Assembly (NCBI GenBank): GCA_045657945.1
Contig: JAZOUB010000009.1
Coordinates: 36,363 to 100,362, forward strand
Length of the DNA stretch: 64,000 nucleotides
DNA from: HGM04593 sp045657945
GTDB taxonomy: Bacteria > Bacteroidota > Bacteroidia > Bacteroidales > Bacteroidaceae
Reading direction: 5' to 3'
Part shown: positions 16,298 to 24,697 of the stretch, piece by piece
Position numbering within the stretch: the first letter of the stretch is position 1
How the letters are laid out: each line of letters begins with the position of its first letter
The notes under the pieces: model-generated
The model's input: the letters and a program-made list of their open reading frames with translations, nothing else
Database searches by the model: none
What the model was told of the DNA's origin: nothing
Program-made: the position numbers and the translations under genes

Positions 16298-16319
16298 CCG
16301 GTAACAATCCAACCAACAC

Positions 16320-17327
16320 ATGAGAGCAGCAATATATGGCGCAGGATCATTGGGAACAATCCTTGGCGCATACATCACAAAGAACGGCGGCAGCATTGAA
16401 CTGATAAACCGCAACAAGGTACACATTGAGGCACTGCAAAAGAATGGTGCACGAGTAACGGGAACAGTAAATTTTACCCAGCAGGTAACTGCATACACAC
16501 CACAGGAGATGAGCGGCAAGTACGACATCATCTTCCTCATGACCAAGCAACAACAGAACAACGAGGTTGTCACATTCATAAAGGAGTTCCTTGCCACAGA
16601 CGGTGTAATTGTCACCCTGCAGAACGGCATACCCGAACTGCTCATTGGTGAGATTGTGGGCGAAGAACGTGTACTTGGCTGCACCGTGGCATGGGGAGCA
16701 ACGATGCAGGAACCCGGCGTGTGCGAACTCACCAGTGCACCCGACTCGCTATCATTCTCCATAGGCTCATTATCGGCAAAGGAGAACAGACACTTGGACA
16801 ATGTAAAGAAACTGCTCGAGATGATGGGAACTGTTGAAGTCGATAGCAACTTCATTGGCTCACGCTGGAGCAAGTTGCTCATCAACTCAGCATTCTCGGG
16901 CATGAGCGCAGTGCTGGGCTGCACATTCGGCGAGGCAGCAAAGGAGAAGGCATCGCGCCGCATAGTACAGGCACTCATCAAGGAGAGCATCGATGTGTGC
17001 GCAGCAGGCAACATAAAGATTGAGCCCGTGCAGGGCAAGGACATCGTTAAGTTGCTCGATTACAAGAGCCGGTTGAAGAAAGCCTTCTCATTCTTCATCA
17101 TTCCAATAGCCATACGCAAGCACGCAAAACTAAAGGCAAGCATGTTGCAGGATCTTGAGAAGAACAAGAAAACCGAGGTCGATGCCATCAACGGCGTGGT
17201 GAGCGCATTCGGCCGCAAGGTTGGCGTCCCCACCCCAATGAACGACAAGGTTGTCGAAATAATACACGGCATTGAGGACGGCAAGCTAAAGCCAACATTC
17301 AGCAACCTCGAATACTTTACAAGATAA
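16320..17327 (+). CDS. ketopantoate reductase (PanE/ApbA) family protein
   Basis: 335 residues. The N-terminal Rossmann motif G-A-G-S-L-G (MRAAIYGAGSLGTILGAYI) and the following domain (IIFLMTKQQQNNEVVTFIKE, VIVTLQNGIPE) match the ApbA family, as do the C-terminal helices with SRWSKLLINSAFSGMSAVLGCTFGE. Family members reduce 2-dehydropantoate to pantoate with NADPH in CoA synthesis, but many paralogues act on other 2-oxo acids. It has its own promoter box and is followed by a strong terminator. Confidence 0.8.
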   Translation: MRAAIYGAGSLGTILGAYITKNGGSIELINRNKVHIEALQKNGARVTGTVNFTQQVTAYTPQEMSGKYDIIFLMTKQQQNNEVVTFIKEFLATDGVIVTLQNGIPELLIGEIVGEERVLGCTVAWGATMQEPGVCELTSAPDSLSFSIGSLSAKENRHLDNVKKLLEMMGTVEVDSNFIGSRWSKLLINSAFSGMSAVLGCTFGEAAKEKASRRIVQALIKESIDVCAAGNIKIEPVQGKDIVKLLDYKSRLKKAFSFFIIPIAIRKHAKLKASMLQDLEKNKKTEVDAINGVVSAFGRKVGVPTPMNDKVVEIIHGIEDGKLKPTFSNLEYFTR

Positions 17328-17376
17328 ACATCACAAACAGTAATACAGGGATATACCCCACAATTTAAGTAAGGCA

Positions 17377-17433
17377 AAAGTTCCTCTCTGGGCAAAGTTG
17401 CACCGGCAACCAAGCTGCAGAGAGGAACTTTTA
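17377..17433 (+). terminator. strong intrinsic terminator before the T7SS-like cluster
   Basis: Fifteen-base arms AAAAGTTCCTCTCTG / CAGAGAGGAACTTTT with a nested GTTGC(ACCG)GCAAC hairpin and a T-run. It insulates the following cluster from read-through. Confidence 0.8.
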
Positions 17434-17678
17434 TAATTTCAGCAATACAAGAGTTTGCAAAACAAGAAATTCTGTAGTACATCTCTTTTTAAGAGATAGA
17501 ATTAAGCCTGTCGTATATCCCGGAATTCATATTACCGAAACAAACCATTTAGTTTTTTTATTTTTTTTAATAAAAGTTGCTATTTACACTTTTTTTATTG
17601 AAATTTGCAAGGATAACATCTCTTAAAAGGAGTTATACCGAAAAAGGGAATCAAAAAGTATTATACAATAAATATTGG
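17434..17678 (+). other. AT-rich leader of the T7SS-like cluster
   Basis: Very AT-rich, with long T-runs near 17552-17570 and 17589-17599. No clean TAnnTTTG box was found; GAAATTTG near 17610 is a partial match. The cluster promoter must lie here because a terminator closes the upstream side. Confidence 0.5.
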
Positions 17679-18161
17679 ATGAGAAACACAGATAAGACAT
17701 ATTTTGTTGCCATTGACGACCAAGTTTTTGGTCCGTACTCCAAAAGCGAGATTTTAAATCTTGGTATACTTCCAGATACATTGGTAAGCAGAAATGATTC
17801 TGAATGGGTTAATGCTTCTGAAATGCCGGAATTTTCGCATTTATTTCACCCAAGAGCCAATAGGCAAGCAATAACAGAAACTGTTCGCCGACCGATATTT
17901 GACAACAAGAAACTGATATATAAGCAAAAGAGAAAGGCTGCACTGATTGGAGTTTTATCATTAGGACTTGCAGGATTATCAATCATAGGCATTGGGGAGA
18001 CTTGGAAGAGCAATATATTCGCAGGCACATCGTTAGACCACGGTGGATTCGGTTTTGTGTTAAAAATAATCTCGTTCATGTTATTGTCTGTTGTTATTGC
18101 TATTCCATTTTTCATTATTTCACTCATTAGACTTATATATTATAGCTTTAAATTATCATAG
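17679..18161 (+). CDS. GYF_2 (DUF4339) membrane protein
   Basis: 160 residues from the ATG at 17679; a longer frame back to 17577 lacks any start-like context. The N-terminal GYF_2 domain (residues about 5-55) shows Y-F-V-A-I-D-D-Q-V-F-G-P-Y-S, then the W-V-N-A-S-E-M-P-E end. GYF-type domains bind short proline-rich or similar linear peptides. A basic linker leads to two or three membrane helices (AALIGVLSLGLAGLSIIGIG; FVLKIISFMLLSVVIAIPFF and onward). First gene of the T7SS-like cluster, with the peptide-binding domain presumably in the cytosol. The same domain recurs in the ATPase (twice) and at 29624. Confidence 0.85.
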   Translation: MRNTDKTYFVAIDDQVFGPYSKSEILNLGILPDTLVSRNDSEWVNASEMPEFSHLFHPRANRQAITETVRRPIFDNKKLIYKQKRKAALIGVLSLGLAGLSIIGIGETWKSNIFAGTSLDHGGFGFVLKIISFMLLSVVIAIPFFIISLIRLIYYSFKLS

Positions 18162-18178
18162 AATAGTAAAAAGGGATC

Positions 18179-18451
18179 ATGTATACGTTTATAGCAAGCC
18201 GTACCTCTTCGGATCAAAACATATTATATCCGGACATGCTAGAGATTGATGCGTTCAATGTTATATATTATAAGGGTTATGTATTCGGATATTCAACAAT
18301 TGTAATTGCCAGACACAACATAGCTAGCGTCTCATTGAATAGTGGTTTATTTTTCGCTGATATTATAATTTCAAGCATAGGGGGAGAACGGATTATTGCC
18401 AGAGGGTTCAAAAAATGTAAAGCAAAAGAGATTTTAAGAATTTTAGTATAA
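18179..18451 (+). CDS. 90-residue PH-like small protein
   Basis: No signal peptide or membrane helix. The sequence alternates short beta segments (FIASRTSS, LEIDAFNVIYYKG, STIVIARHNIASVSLN) and ends in one helix (KKCKAKEILRIL). The block I-A-S-V-S-L-N-S-G-L-F-F-A-D-I-I-I-S-S-I-G-G followed by a C-terminal helix is what bacterial PH-like domains show. This is a fold guess from pattern only. It is not ubiquitin-like: the C-terminus lacks a Gly-Gly tail. Gaps to its neighbours are 17 and 6 bases. Confidence 0.6.
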   Translation: MYTFIASRTSSDQNILYPDMLEIDAFNVIYYKGYVFGYSTIVIARHNIASVSLNSGLFFADIIISSIGGERIIARGFKKCKAKEILRILV

Positions 18452-18457
18452 GAAGCC

Positions 18458-21400
18458 ATGGATACACAATATTATGTTGATTTGGATGGACAAGAGTTTG
18501 GTCCATATGATTTAGAACAAATGCAGGCGTTTGGGCTAATGCCAAACATAAAAGTATATTCTACATCAACAAAAGAATGGGCGTCAGCAATCTCCTACCC
18601 TGAGTTGATTGATTATATAACATCTGACAGCGTTAGCAATACAGATGTGGATCTTTACAACAGGACATATTACCTTAGATTAGAAGAAGGGATATATGGT
18701 CCATACTCTTTGCCTGAGTTTGCATTTTTGGATATTGTTCCAGAATCTGTAGTAAGTATTGACAATATGCAGAATTGGCAAGTAGCAAGTGAGATAGAAG
18801 GTTTGTTGCCAGCCTTGGATTTACTGTCGTCAGGTGAAACTATAAGCCCAATAACAAACAGTGATCTCAACACTAAAGAACTTGAAGAAGTTATAGAAGA
18901 ACAAGAACAGGAAATAATAGAACTTAAAGGAGTGTTGGATGAACTGCGGGATGAATTGGACAAAGAAAAAGAACTAAGTTCAAACATTCCTGTATATAAT
19001 ATTTCTATAGACGGCACAATAAAATACACTGAATTGCGTGAGGAATTATGTGCTTTGGCAAAAAACAATATTTTCACGGCAAATTCAAGCGACACTGTTT
19101 ACCGCAAAGTATTTCCCACAGCTGAATTAGAGAAGGCGTACTATATTGACGAGTACACACATTTTATCAATAGTGTAAGATCTACCTTAAGTATCATAAC
19201 AGAGAAGCTACAGGGTGTCCATTCATTGTTTGATAATGATATTATGTTGTTGGGGAATTGTGCACAATTGGTTCATAACAAATATGACAAAGAAGCAAAA
19301 AGGGAAGAACGAGAATTGCTTGAAACGATAAATCAACAAATAGAAACTATAAAGAGTTCCACGAATTCCAACATAACGATTGAATCGTTAAAACAGACTT
19401 TAAAATTCCGCAAGGCTGAAATCGCTTTGAAATATCAAAAGAAGCAAACCGAAGAACTGGAAAGAATCACATTCATAAAGAGGGATATAACACAGGCTTT
19501 TAATAATTTGCGTAAAGAAATTATTGACACGATAAATATATCATATAAAAAAGGCACTACCTACTATGATGATTTATTCAACAGCATGTATGAAATTTCG
19601 TCATCAAATGCCAATCATTGGGATAAAATCAATGACAAAGGGAGCATGCCTTCTTCATTCCTTGCAATCGGCAACAAACAACATCGGTTTACAATTTTAG
19701 GCGAAGATATTGTCATTACAGAGAATTGCTATATACGATTGCTTAACAACCAGAATTTGATTGTCAAACACAACAACAATAACAAAAAACAAGCCCACTC
19801 ATTTGCAAATTCATTGGTAGCCCGTTTAATGGCGGCAGCATCTCCTGGCAAAGTAAATATTGCGATGATTGACGCTGAAGAGATGGATGGCACATCTAGT
19901 GTTTTCAAATTCCTGAACAGGAACATATACCAGATAGTTGCCAGAGCCGAAGATATCCGTAAGTGTTTAGATGACACCGAACGACACATTTGCAATATCA
20001 TTCAAAATTTGCTTTTAGGTCCCATCAAAACATTGGAAGACTACAACCAAGGCAAAGAGAACAAAGAGGCCTATACAGTAATTGTCATTGATAACTTCCC
20101 AATTGGTATCAACAGTGAAACACTTTCAATACTTCAAAAGATTTTGAAAAATGGTATCCGTGCAGGCGTCAATGTAATAATGTTGGTAAATGAAGATAAT
20201 ATCAACCGTTCGGAGGAGGCAAAAAAAGCATACAACAACTGTAATATATCTATGATTGAACAGAATTGTCAAACATTTGACTTGACTGACAATCATGAAA
20301 AGATCAATTTTGATGCATTTTCAGAAGAACAGCTCCGAAGAATCGTTCAGTATATAAATTCAGGCGTAGAGATACGCAAAGAAGAAGCCATACTTTTTGG
20401 CGATTATATGCTTGAAGAATCTGAATGGTGGTCTAGGAAAAGTGCAAAATATATTGAAATTCCATTTGGAGTTGCCGAAGACAGGCAGATTCAGAAATTA
20501 AAGATTACACAGGAAAGCGGACAGAACTCAGCTGTCGTCATTGGAATTCCTGGTTCGGGAAAGAGTGTATTTCTGCATGCTTTAATCTGTAGTGCCGCAA
20601 TCAATTACTCACCAGACGAGTTGAACATGTACCTGATTGACTTCTCTGGAGTAGAGTTCAATTCATACGCATTGCATAATCTGCCACATGCCCGTGTCAT
20701 TGCTCCCGAGGCTGAGCGTGAATTTGGTTTGAGTATTCTAAATGAATTGGTTGAAGAGGGTTCAAGGCGAATGGAACTATGTAGGAACCATAATGTAAGC
20801 AACATTGTGGATCTCAAAGCAAAAGATCCTTCATTGCACATTCCACGCTTGCTTGTAATCATTGACGAATTCCAAAAGATTTTTGAAATCGATAATGACT
20901 TCATCAGCAAGGAAGCAAATGCAAAAATCCATACAATCATACAAGAATTCCGCAAGTTTGGTATAAACCTGATTCTGGCGACACAGAAACTTCCGTCATC
21001 ATCAATACTACCAAAGGACTTAATTGCAAACAGAGTTGTATTCAAGAGTTCACCAGCAGATTTTTCGTCTTTGATTTCATTGCATAGCAATATAAAAATT
21101 CCGCAATTGCACACTGGAGAATGCATATATAATTCGGAGTCAGGTTCTCCATATGACAATCATAAGGCGCAGGGATTCTTGGTTACAAAATCCGACATAG
21201 ACAAGTTGCTTGAACAAATAACAAATCATACAAGAGCTGTGCATTATCATAAACAGCACCAAATGGTTGTCTTTAGAGGAAATGACCTACCAGATTTCCA
21301 GAACCGTAGAATTGCAAGATGCCATCAGAATGCTTTGGAAATACCAGAGTCAATAGGTATATACTTAGGAGAATCTATATCTATCCACGAAACAGATGTA

Positions 21401-22072
21401 TGTGCTATACTACGCAAGGAATCGGCAAACAACATTCTGATTTTAGGAGGAGAATCACATGTTGCGCAAAGAATTGCTTACTATGCAACTATTTCAGCTA
21501 CAGCTGCACACACTGACCAAAGTGCGACATTTGTAGAACTAAACTTCATGCGTAAGGAAGAACCACTAAACGAAGAGATTCAAGTCGTTTTTGACTCATT
21601 ACCATTCACATCTCAAGTTGTATCAAAGAATGCTGAAGTCCTTGAGGCTTTGACAACTATAAAAGAAGAAATTGATGAACGACGCAAGGATGAAGATATG
21701 ACACAAAAACACATATATCTCACGATATATGCGTTCCAATTGGCTAGGATGTTTGATAAAGGCGGAAGAAGAGGTGACGATGTTTCAGAATGCGGTGTTC
21801 TGTTGGATTACATACTGAAAAATGGTCCGGCTGTAGGTGTATTTACAATATTGCAGTGTGACAATTGGGACAATCTGAATAGGATTGGTAACCCACTTTC
21901 ATCTTTCACATACCGTGTGGCACTCCAAATGACTGAAAATGACTCGAACAAGATTACAGGCACATCAATTGCAAGCAAACTTTTCGTTTTCAACAGACCA
22001 AGTTCTGTATTCAGAGCATATTTTAGAGATAACAACCGAAATATAAACATCAAATTCAAACCATATAAATAA
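18458..22072 (+). CDS. FtsK/EssC-like ATPase with two GYF_2 domains
   Basis: 1204 residues. Order: GYF_2 domain 1 (about 3-55, YYVDLDGQEFGPYDLEQMQ), GYF_2 domain 2 (about 67-125, YYLRLEEGIYGPYSL), a coiled coil (about 145-175), a copy of the cluster's short motif (YNISIDGTIKY, Gly186), a helical region, then three RecA-like modules. Module 1 (about 410-640) lacks a Walker A but keeps a Walker B-like VIVIDNF (about 541). Module 2 is canonical: GIPGSGKS at 696-703 and LLVIIDEF with Asp803-Glu804. Module 3 (about 975-1204) has only GGES at 997-1000 where a P-loop should be. Three serial modules are the layout of EssC/EccC, the motor of type VII secretion. It probably drives export of, or assembly with, the small hairpin proteins encoded next to it. 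No transmembrane helix is evident, unlike EssC, so it may dock on the membrane GYF proteins. Confidence 0.88.
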   Translation: MDTQYYVDLDGQEFGPYDLEQMQAFGLMPNIKVYSTSTKEWASAISYPELIDYITSDSVSNTDVDLYNRTYYLRLEEGIYGPYSLPEFAFLDIVPESVVSIDNMQNWQVASEIEGLLPALDLLSSGETISPITNSDLNTKELEEVIEEQEQEIIELKGVLDELRDELDKEKELSSNIPVYNISIDGTIKYTELREELCALAKNNIFTANSSDTVYRKVFPTAELEKAYYIDEYTHFINSVRSTLSIITEKLQGVHSLFDNDIMLLGNCAQLVHNKYDKEAKREERELLETINQQIETIKSSTNSNITIESLKQTLKFRKAEIALKYQKKQTEELERITFIKRDITQAFNNLRKEIIDTINISYKKGTTYYDDLFNSMYEISSSNANHWDKINDKGSMPSSFLAIGNKQHRFTILGEDIVITENCYIRLLNNQNLIVKHNNNNKKQAHSFANSLVARLMAAASPGKVNIAMIDAEEMDGTSSVFKFLNRNIYQIVARAEDIRKCLDDTERHICNIIQNLLLGPIKTLEDYNQGKENKEAYTVIVIDNFPIGINSETLSILQKILKNGIRAGVNVIMLVNEDNINRSEEAKKAYNNCNISMIEQNCQTFDLTDNHEKINFDAFSEEQLRRIVQYINSGVEIRKEEAILFGDYMLEESEWWSRKSAKYIEIPFGVAEDRQIQKLKITQESGQNSAVVIGIPGSGKSVFLHALICSAAINYSPDELNMYLIDFSGVEFNSYALHNLPHARVIAPEAEREFGLSILNELVEEGSRRMELCRNHNVSNIVDLKAKDPSLHIPRLLVIIDEFQKIFEIDNDFISKEANAKIHTIIQEFRKFGINLILATQKLPSSSILPKDLIANRVVFKSSPADFSSLISLHSNIKIPQLHTGECIYNSESGSPYDNHKAQGFLVTKSDIDKLLEQITNHTRAVHYHKQHQMVVFRGNDLPDFQNRRIARCHQNALEIPESIGIYLGESISIHETDVCAILRKESANNILILGGESHVAQRIAYYATISATAAHTDQSATFVELNFMRKEEPLNEEIQVVFDSLPFTSQVVSKNAEVLEALTTIKEEIDERRKDEDMTQKHIYLTIYAFQLARMFDKGGRRGDDVSECGVLLDYILKNGPAVGVFTILQCDNWDNLNRIGNPLSSFTYRVALQMTENDSNKITGTSIASKLFVFNRPSSVFRAYFRDNNRNINIKFKPYK

Positions 22073-22080
22073 AAGATATT

Positions 22081-22353
22081 ATGGCAAGTGTTATTACAAA
22101 TTCAGAATCTTTAAAGAAGTTCCGCAACGAATTGCTGGACACTGTCGATAATTTAAGAGAACAACTAAGAGTAACCGAACAGGCTATAGAAGAGGTTGCA
22201 CAAGAATGGAAGGATCCTCAATTCAAGAAGTACAATGAAGAGTTCAACAAAGATAAAGAACAAATTGAGCCTTTGTGCAAAAAAATCGAGGAATACGAAG
22301 ATGATGTATTAAGAGGTTTGTACGACATCGTGTATGAGTATGAGAATCTTTAA
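22081..22353 (+). CDS. WXG100-like helical hairpin protein (WxD variant), 1
   Basis: 90 residues, almost wholly helical, with a break at E-W-K-D-P-Q-F (Trp43, Asp45, Phe48) in the middle: two amphipathic helices joined by a turn, the shape of ESAT-6/WXG100 proteins. Gly of the WxG turn is replaced by Asp. It begins 8 bases after the ATPase gene and is followed by a second protein with W-L-D-D-K-F at the same position. In T7SS such proteins are exported, as dimers, by the neighbouring FtsK-type ATPase. The C-terminus is YEYENL; the classical YxxxD/E export signal is approximated by Y-D-I-V-Y-E. Confidence 0.75.
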   Translation: MASVITNSESLKKFRNELLDTVDNLREQLRVTEQAIEEVAQEWKDPQFKKYNEEFNKDKEQIEPLCKKIEEYEDDVLRGLYDIVYEYENL

Positions 22354-22382
22354 AGTAAATTACATAAATAAAATTGATAGTT

Positions 22383-22676
22383 ATGGACAATTTTGCACAT
22401 GTCAGTTCAAAGTCTTTGATTGATTTACAAAGCAATTTAATAAAATTGGCAGAACGTCTGAACGAGACATACGAGACATTAAAAAGTAACGAAGCGAGTT
22501 TGGGCGAAGCATGGTTGGATGACAAGTTCGCTGAATTTGAAGATGACTTCAAGTCTAGCAGAGAGTTGATTAACGAGCTTTCTGAGAAATATTCACACTG
22601 GGCAAATAGTTACCTTCCTCCATACATAGAACTTGCGCTCAAATATGAAGCGGCAAAAGCGGGATTAGGGCGTTAA
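22383..22676 (+). CDS. WXG100-like helical hairpin protein (WxD variant), 2
   Basis: 97 residues from the ATG at 22383; a TTG three codons earlier is unlikely. Two helices are joined at A-W-L-D-D-K-F (Trp44, Asp46, Phe49), one residue off from the paralogous motif in the preceding gene. The second helix is followed by SYLPPYIELALKYEAAKAGLGR. Together the two proteins could form the heterodimer pair typical of T7SS substrates. They share little sequence beyond the turn motif, which argues against a recent duplication. Confidence 0.75.
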   Translation: MDNFAHVSSKSLIDLQSNLIKLAERLNETYETLKSNEASLGEAWLDDKFAEFEDDFKSSRELINELSEKYSHWANSYLPPYIELALKYEAAKAGLGR

Positions 22677-22694
22677 CATAATATTGGGCAAATT

Positions 22695-23546
22695 ATGAGT
22701 GAACCATCAGCACATATTCGCGATCACCAATCGCTTATAGAACTAAATAATACCTTGGAGTATAGTGCCGACTCTATCCTCAAAATATTAGAGCAGGTAG
22801 ACGCCTATTTAAAAGGGGTTATTGAAGCATTAAAAAAACAAATGAAGGTGCTTGAGGAGGAACTGCGTGCCGCTGAAGAAGCATTGGCAGAAGCTGAGAA
22901 AGCTCATAGTTCGTGCGTCGCATCACAACGCTGGGTTGATGAATACGAGGATGAAGATGGTAATACACATGGTGGATACTATACACCGTCTTGCGATAGT
23001 GAGGCTTCTGCAGTAGAACGATGTCGAGAAGAACGCGACAGATGCCAAGAAAAATATGAAAAGGCGAAGCGTATATGTGATGACTGTGAGTATGAAATAG
23101 AACAATATAAATATCCAGGTGGCATCTTTTATATTCCACCTCCAGGTGGAGAAAAAACAATGGAGGATCTAGCTAAAGAGCATACGGATAAGGCAACTTC
23201 CAAGATGCGAGATATCCTTGCAGTAGTTGAGAAATATCTTCGATATAATATGTCTACGAAGGCTTCATGTTTTTCAACAACTCCTACTGACATAGATGTG
23301 ACTAACGGCTCGAGCAAAACATTAAGTCCTGAAGAGAAAAAAGAACGATTTAATAACGCCATTCAAAAAGTAATTGAGCGTCAACAAAACGAAAACTATG
23401 GTAGCCGTCAGATTGCTGATGCCAACAGAGTTATAAGATGCCCTCGATGTGGAAGACCACCAATTGCATGTATATGCAATAACACAAGAGAAAGAGAGTA
23501 CACAAGAGAGGATATTCAAATTATCAGAAATGATTTTTCGCGATGA
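22695..23546 (+). CDS. coiled-coil protein with C-terminal cysteine cluster
   Basis: 283 residues. Residues about 20-75 are a long helix rich in Glu/Ala/Lys (VIEALKKQMKVLEEELRAAE onward) and about 105-135 a second one with regularly spaced Cys (VERCREERDRCQEKYEKAKR, ICDDCEYEIEQ). A glycine- and proline-rich loop (YPGGIFYIPPPGGE) and a third helix follow, then a late Cys cluster C249-P-R-C252-x6-C259-I-C261, a probable zinc knuckle. The helical front recalls long LXG-type T7SS substrates. It overlaps the next gene by 4 bases. Role likely structural or substrate; function unproven. Confidence 0.65.
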   Translation: MSEPSAHIRDHQSLIELNNTLEYSADSILKILEQVDAYLKGVIEALKKQMKVLEEELRAAEEALAEAEKAHSSCVASQRWVDEYEDEDGNTHGGYYTPSCDSEASAVERCREERDRCQEKYEKAKRICDDCEYEIEQYKYPGGIFYIPPPGGEKTMEDLAKEHTDKATSKMRDILAVVEKYLRYNMSTKASCFSTTPTDIDVTNGSSKTLSPEEKKERFNNAIQKVIERQQNENYGSRQIADANRVIRCPRCGRPPIACICNNTREREYTREDIQIIRNDFSR

Positions 23547-24073
23547 GTAATATACCGGATTTTGCAATGCAAGTGCAAGAGGTGCAGAGGCAAATCGAAG
23601 CACAAAGTGATGTGACAGCACAAGACTGGAAAGATGCTGTACAGCAACGATATTATGACAATTATATGAATGCCTATAAAGAGAAGATGGAACTTTACAT
23701 ACATGGCGGTTCCGGGATTTCCGGGAAAGGCATAAATGACTTGTTGGTATTTCTTGATGAGCAGATGCAAAAGATGGAGCAACTTACTGGAGTAACAGCA
23801 GATTTGACATTTATGTGTGCTGCGAGTGCATCATATACGGGAAGTGTAAGAGATAACTATGGCGTAAGCATACCCGTTGAGGCATTTAAGGAAATCCAAG
23901 AAAGAGATGGCGTAGTACATAATGAAAAAAGAGAGCGTGATTATTGGCGAGAAGAAGGAACTTTCTTTGAACCGGATAATGGTACGCGTCCTGGGCAATA
24001 CTCAAATGAGGAGATTAAGCAGATAATGGACTATCGTAGTCAGGATGACTATTATAAGGATTTTAACTATTGA
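23543..24073 (+). CDS. WxD-containing protein of the T7SS-like cluster
   Basis: 176 residues; the start is in an ATGA overlap with the previous gene. The N-terminal half has a helix, then D-W-K-D-A-V-Q-Q-R-Y-Y (Trp29, Asp31, Tyr37), then a second helix (NYMNAYKEKMELY), a third version of the W-x-D turn seen in the two WXG-like proteins. The rest contains a Gly-rich stretch (IHGGSGISGKGI), a helix for dimerisation (DLLVFLDEQMQKMEQLTG) and an acidic, Tyr-rich tail. Possible helical-hairpin substrate or chaperone of the secretion-like system. Confidence 0.6.
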   Translation: MSNIPDFAMQVQEVQRQIEAQSDVTAQDWKDAVQQRYYDNYMNAYKEKMELYIHGGSGISGKGINDLLVFLDEQMQKMEQLTGVTADLTFMCAASASYTGSVRDNYGVSIPVEAFKEIQERDGVVHNEKRERDYWREEGTFFEPDNGTRPGQYSNEEIKQIMDYRSQDDYYKDFNY

Positions 24074-24651
24074 TGGGTATGGACGAGATGAGAGAAGAAG
24101 TTCTTAGATTAAAGAGAGAGGAACTTAAAGCACGACTCAAAGGTTTGCCATCTCCTCTTTCTGAAGAAGAGAAGAGTGCCTTAGAAAAATGGAAAACAGA
24201 GGTGACTATATTGACAGATAACCCAACCATAATTATACCTCCTTTAACTGGCACTGTAAAGCTAGCGGAGTGTGTTAGTGATGATGCACAACAAGAGAAT
24301 TTCTTAGATACAAAAGAGGAAACTATTGTGCTTTCTTCTCAAGATATATTGAAGAAGAGAAGAGATGAGTTGAGGCAAAAAGGAATTTTACGTTTTGATG
24401 AACAATTTAATATACCGTCAGGGATATTTGTAGAAAAAAACGTACAACAACAATGGATTCTTAATGAAACGGTTAAAGTCTTATTTGACAATGAGTCTTT
24501 GATGAAAGTATATCAAAGTTTCAATATTCCTGACGAATCAGGTCAAAATATAGAGGATTTTGATGACATACTTACACAAAGAAGGGAAGAATTAAGAAAG
24601 CGTTTAAGACTTAAAGGGGCTTTTGCTTCTGAATGTGAGAAAGATTATTGA
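24073..24651 (+). CDS. protein with three KREEL-type helical motifs
   Basis: 192 residues, starting at the ATG inside TGATG (24073); ATG at 24079 is an alternative. Three copies of the short motif (L)xx[KR]R[ED]EL[KR] occur: LRLKREELKARL near the start, ILKKRRDELRQK in the middle, and DDILTQRREELRKRLRLKG near the end. The same motif occurs twice, in a 48-residue duplication, in the E2-like protein two genes on. No catalytic motif or membrane helix. Because the radical SAM gene lies between the two motif-bearing genes, these segments are candidate recognition or modification sites; this is inference. Confidence 0.6.
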   Translation: MGMDEMREEVLRLKREELKARLKGLPSPLSEEEKSALEKWKTEVTILTDNPTIIIPPLTGTVKLAECVSDDAQQENFLDTKEETIVLSSQDILKKRRDELRQKGILRFDEQFNIPSGIFVEKNVQQQWILNETVKVLFDNESLMKVYQSFNIPDESGQNIEDFDDILTQRREELRKRLRLKGAFASECEKDY

Positions 24652-24697
24652 ATAACTTTCAAGTAAAAGAGGGACTAATTAGTTAAACGACCATTTA

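Noticed and set aside
18179..18451. Ub-like (YukD-type) protein
   Set aside because: Size is right, but the strand pattern looks PH-like and there is no C-terminal Gly-Gly.
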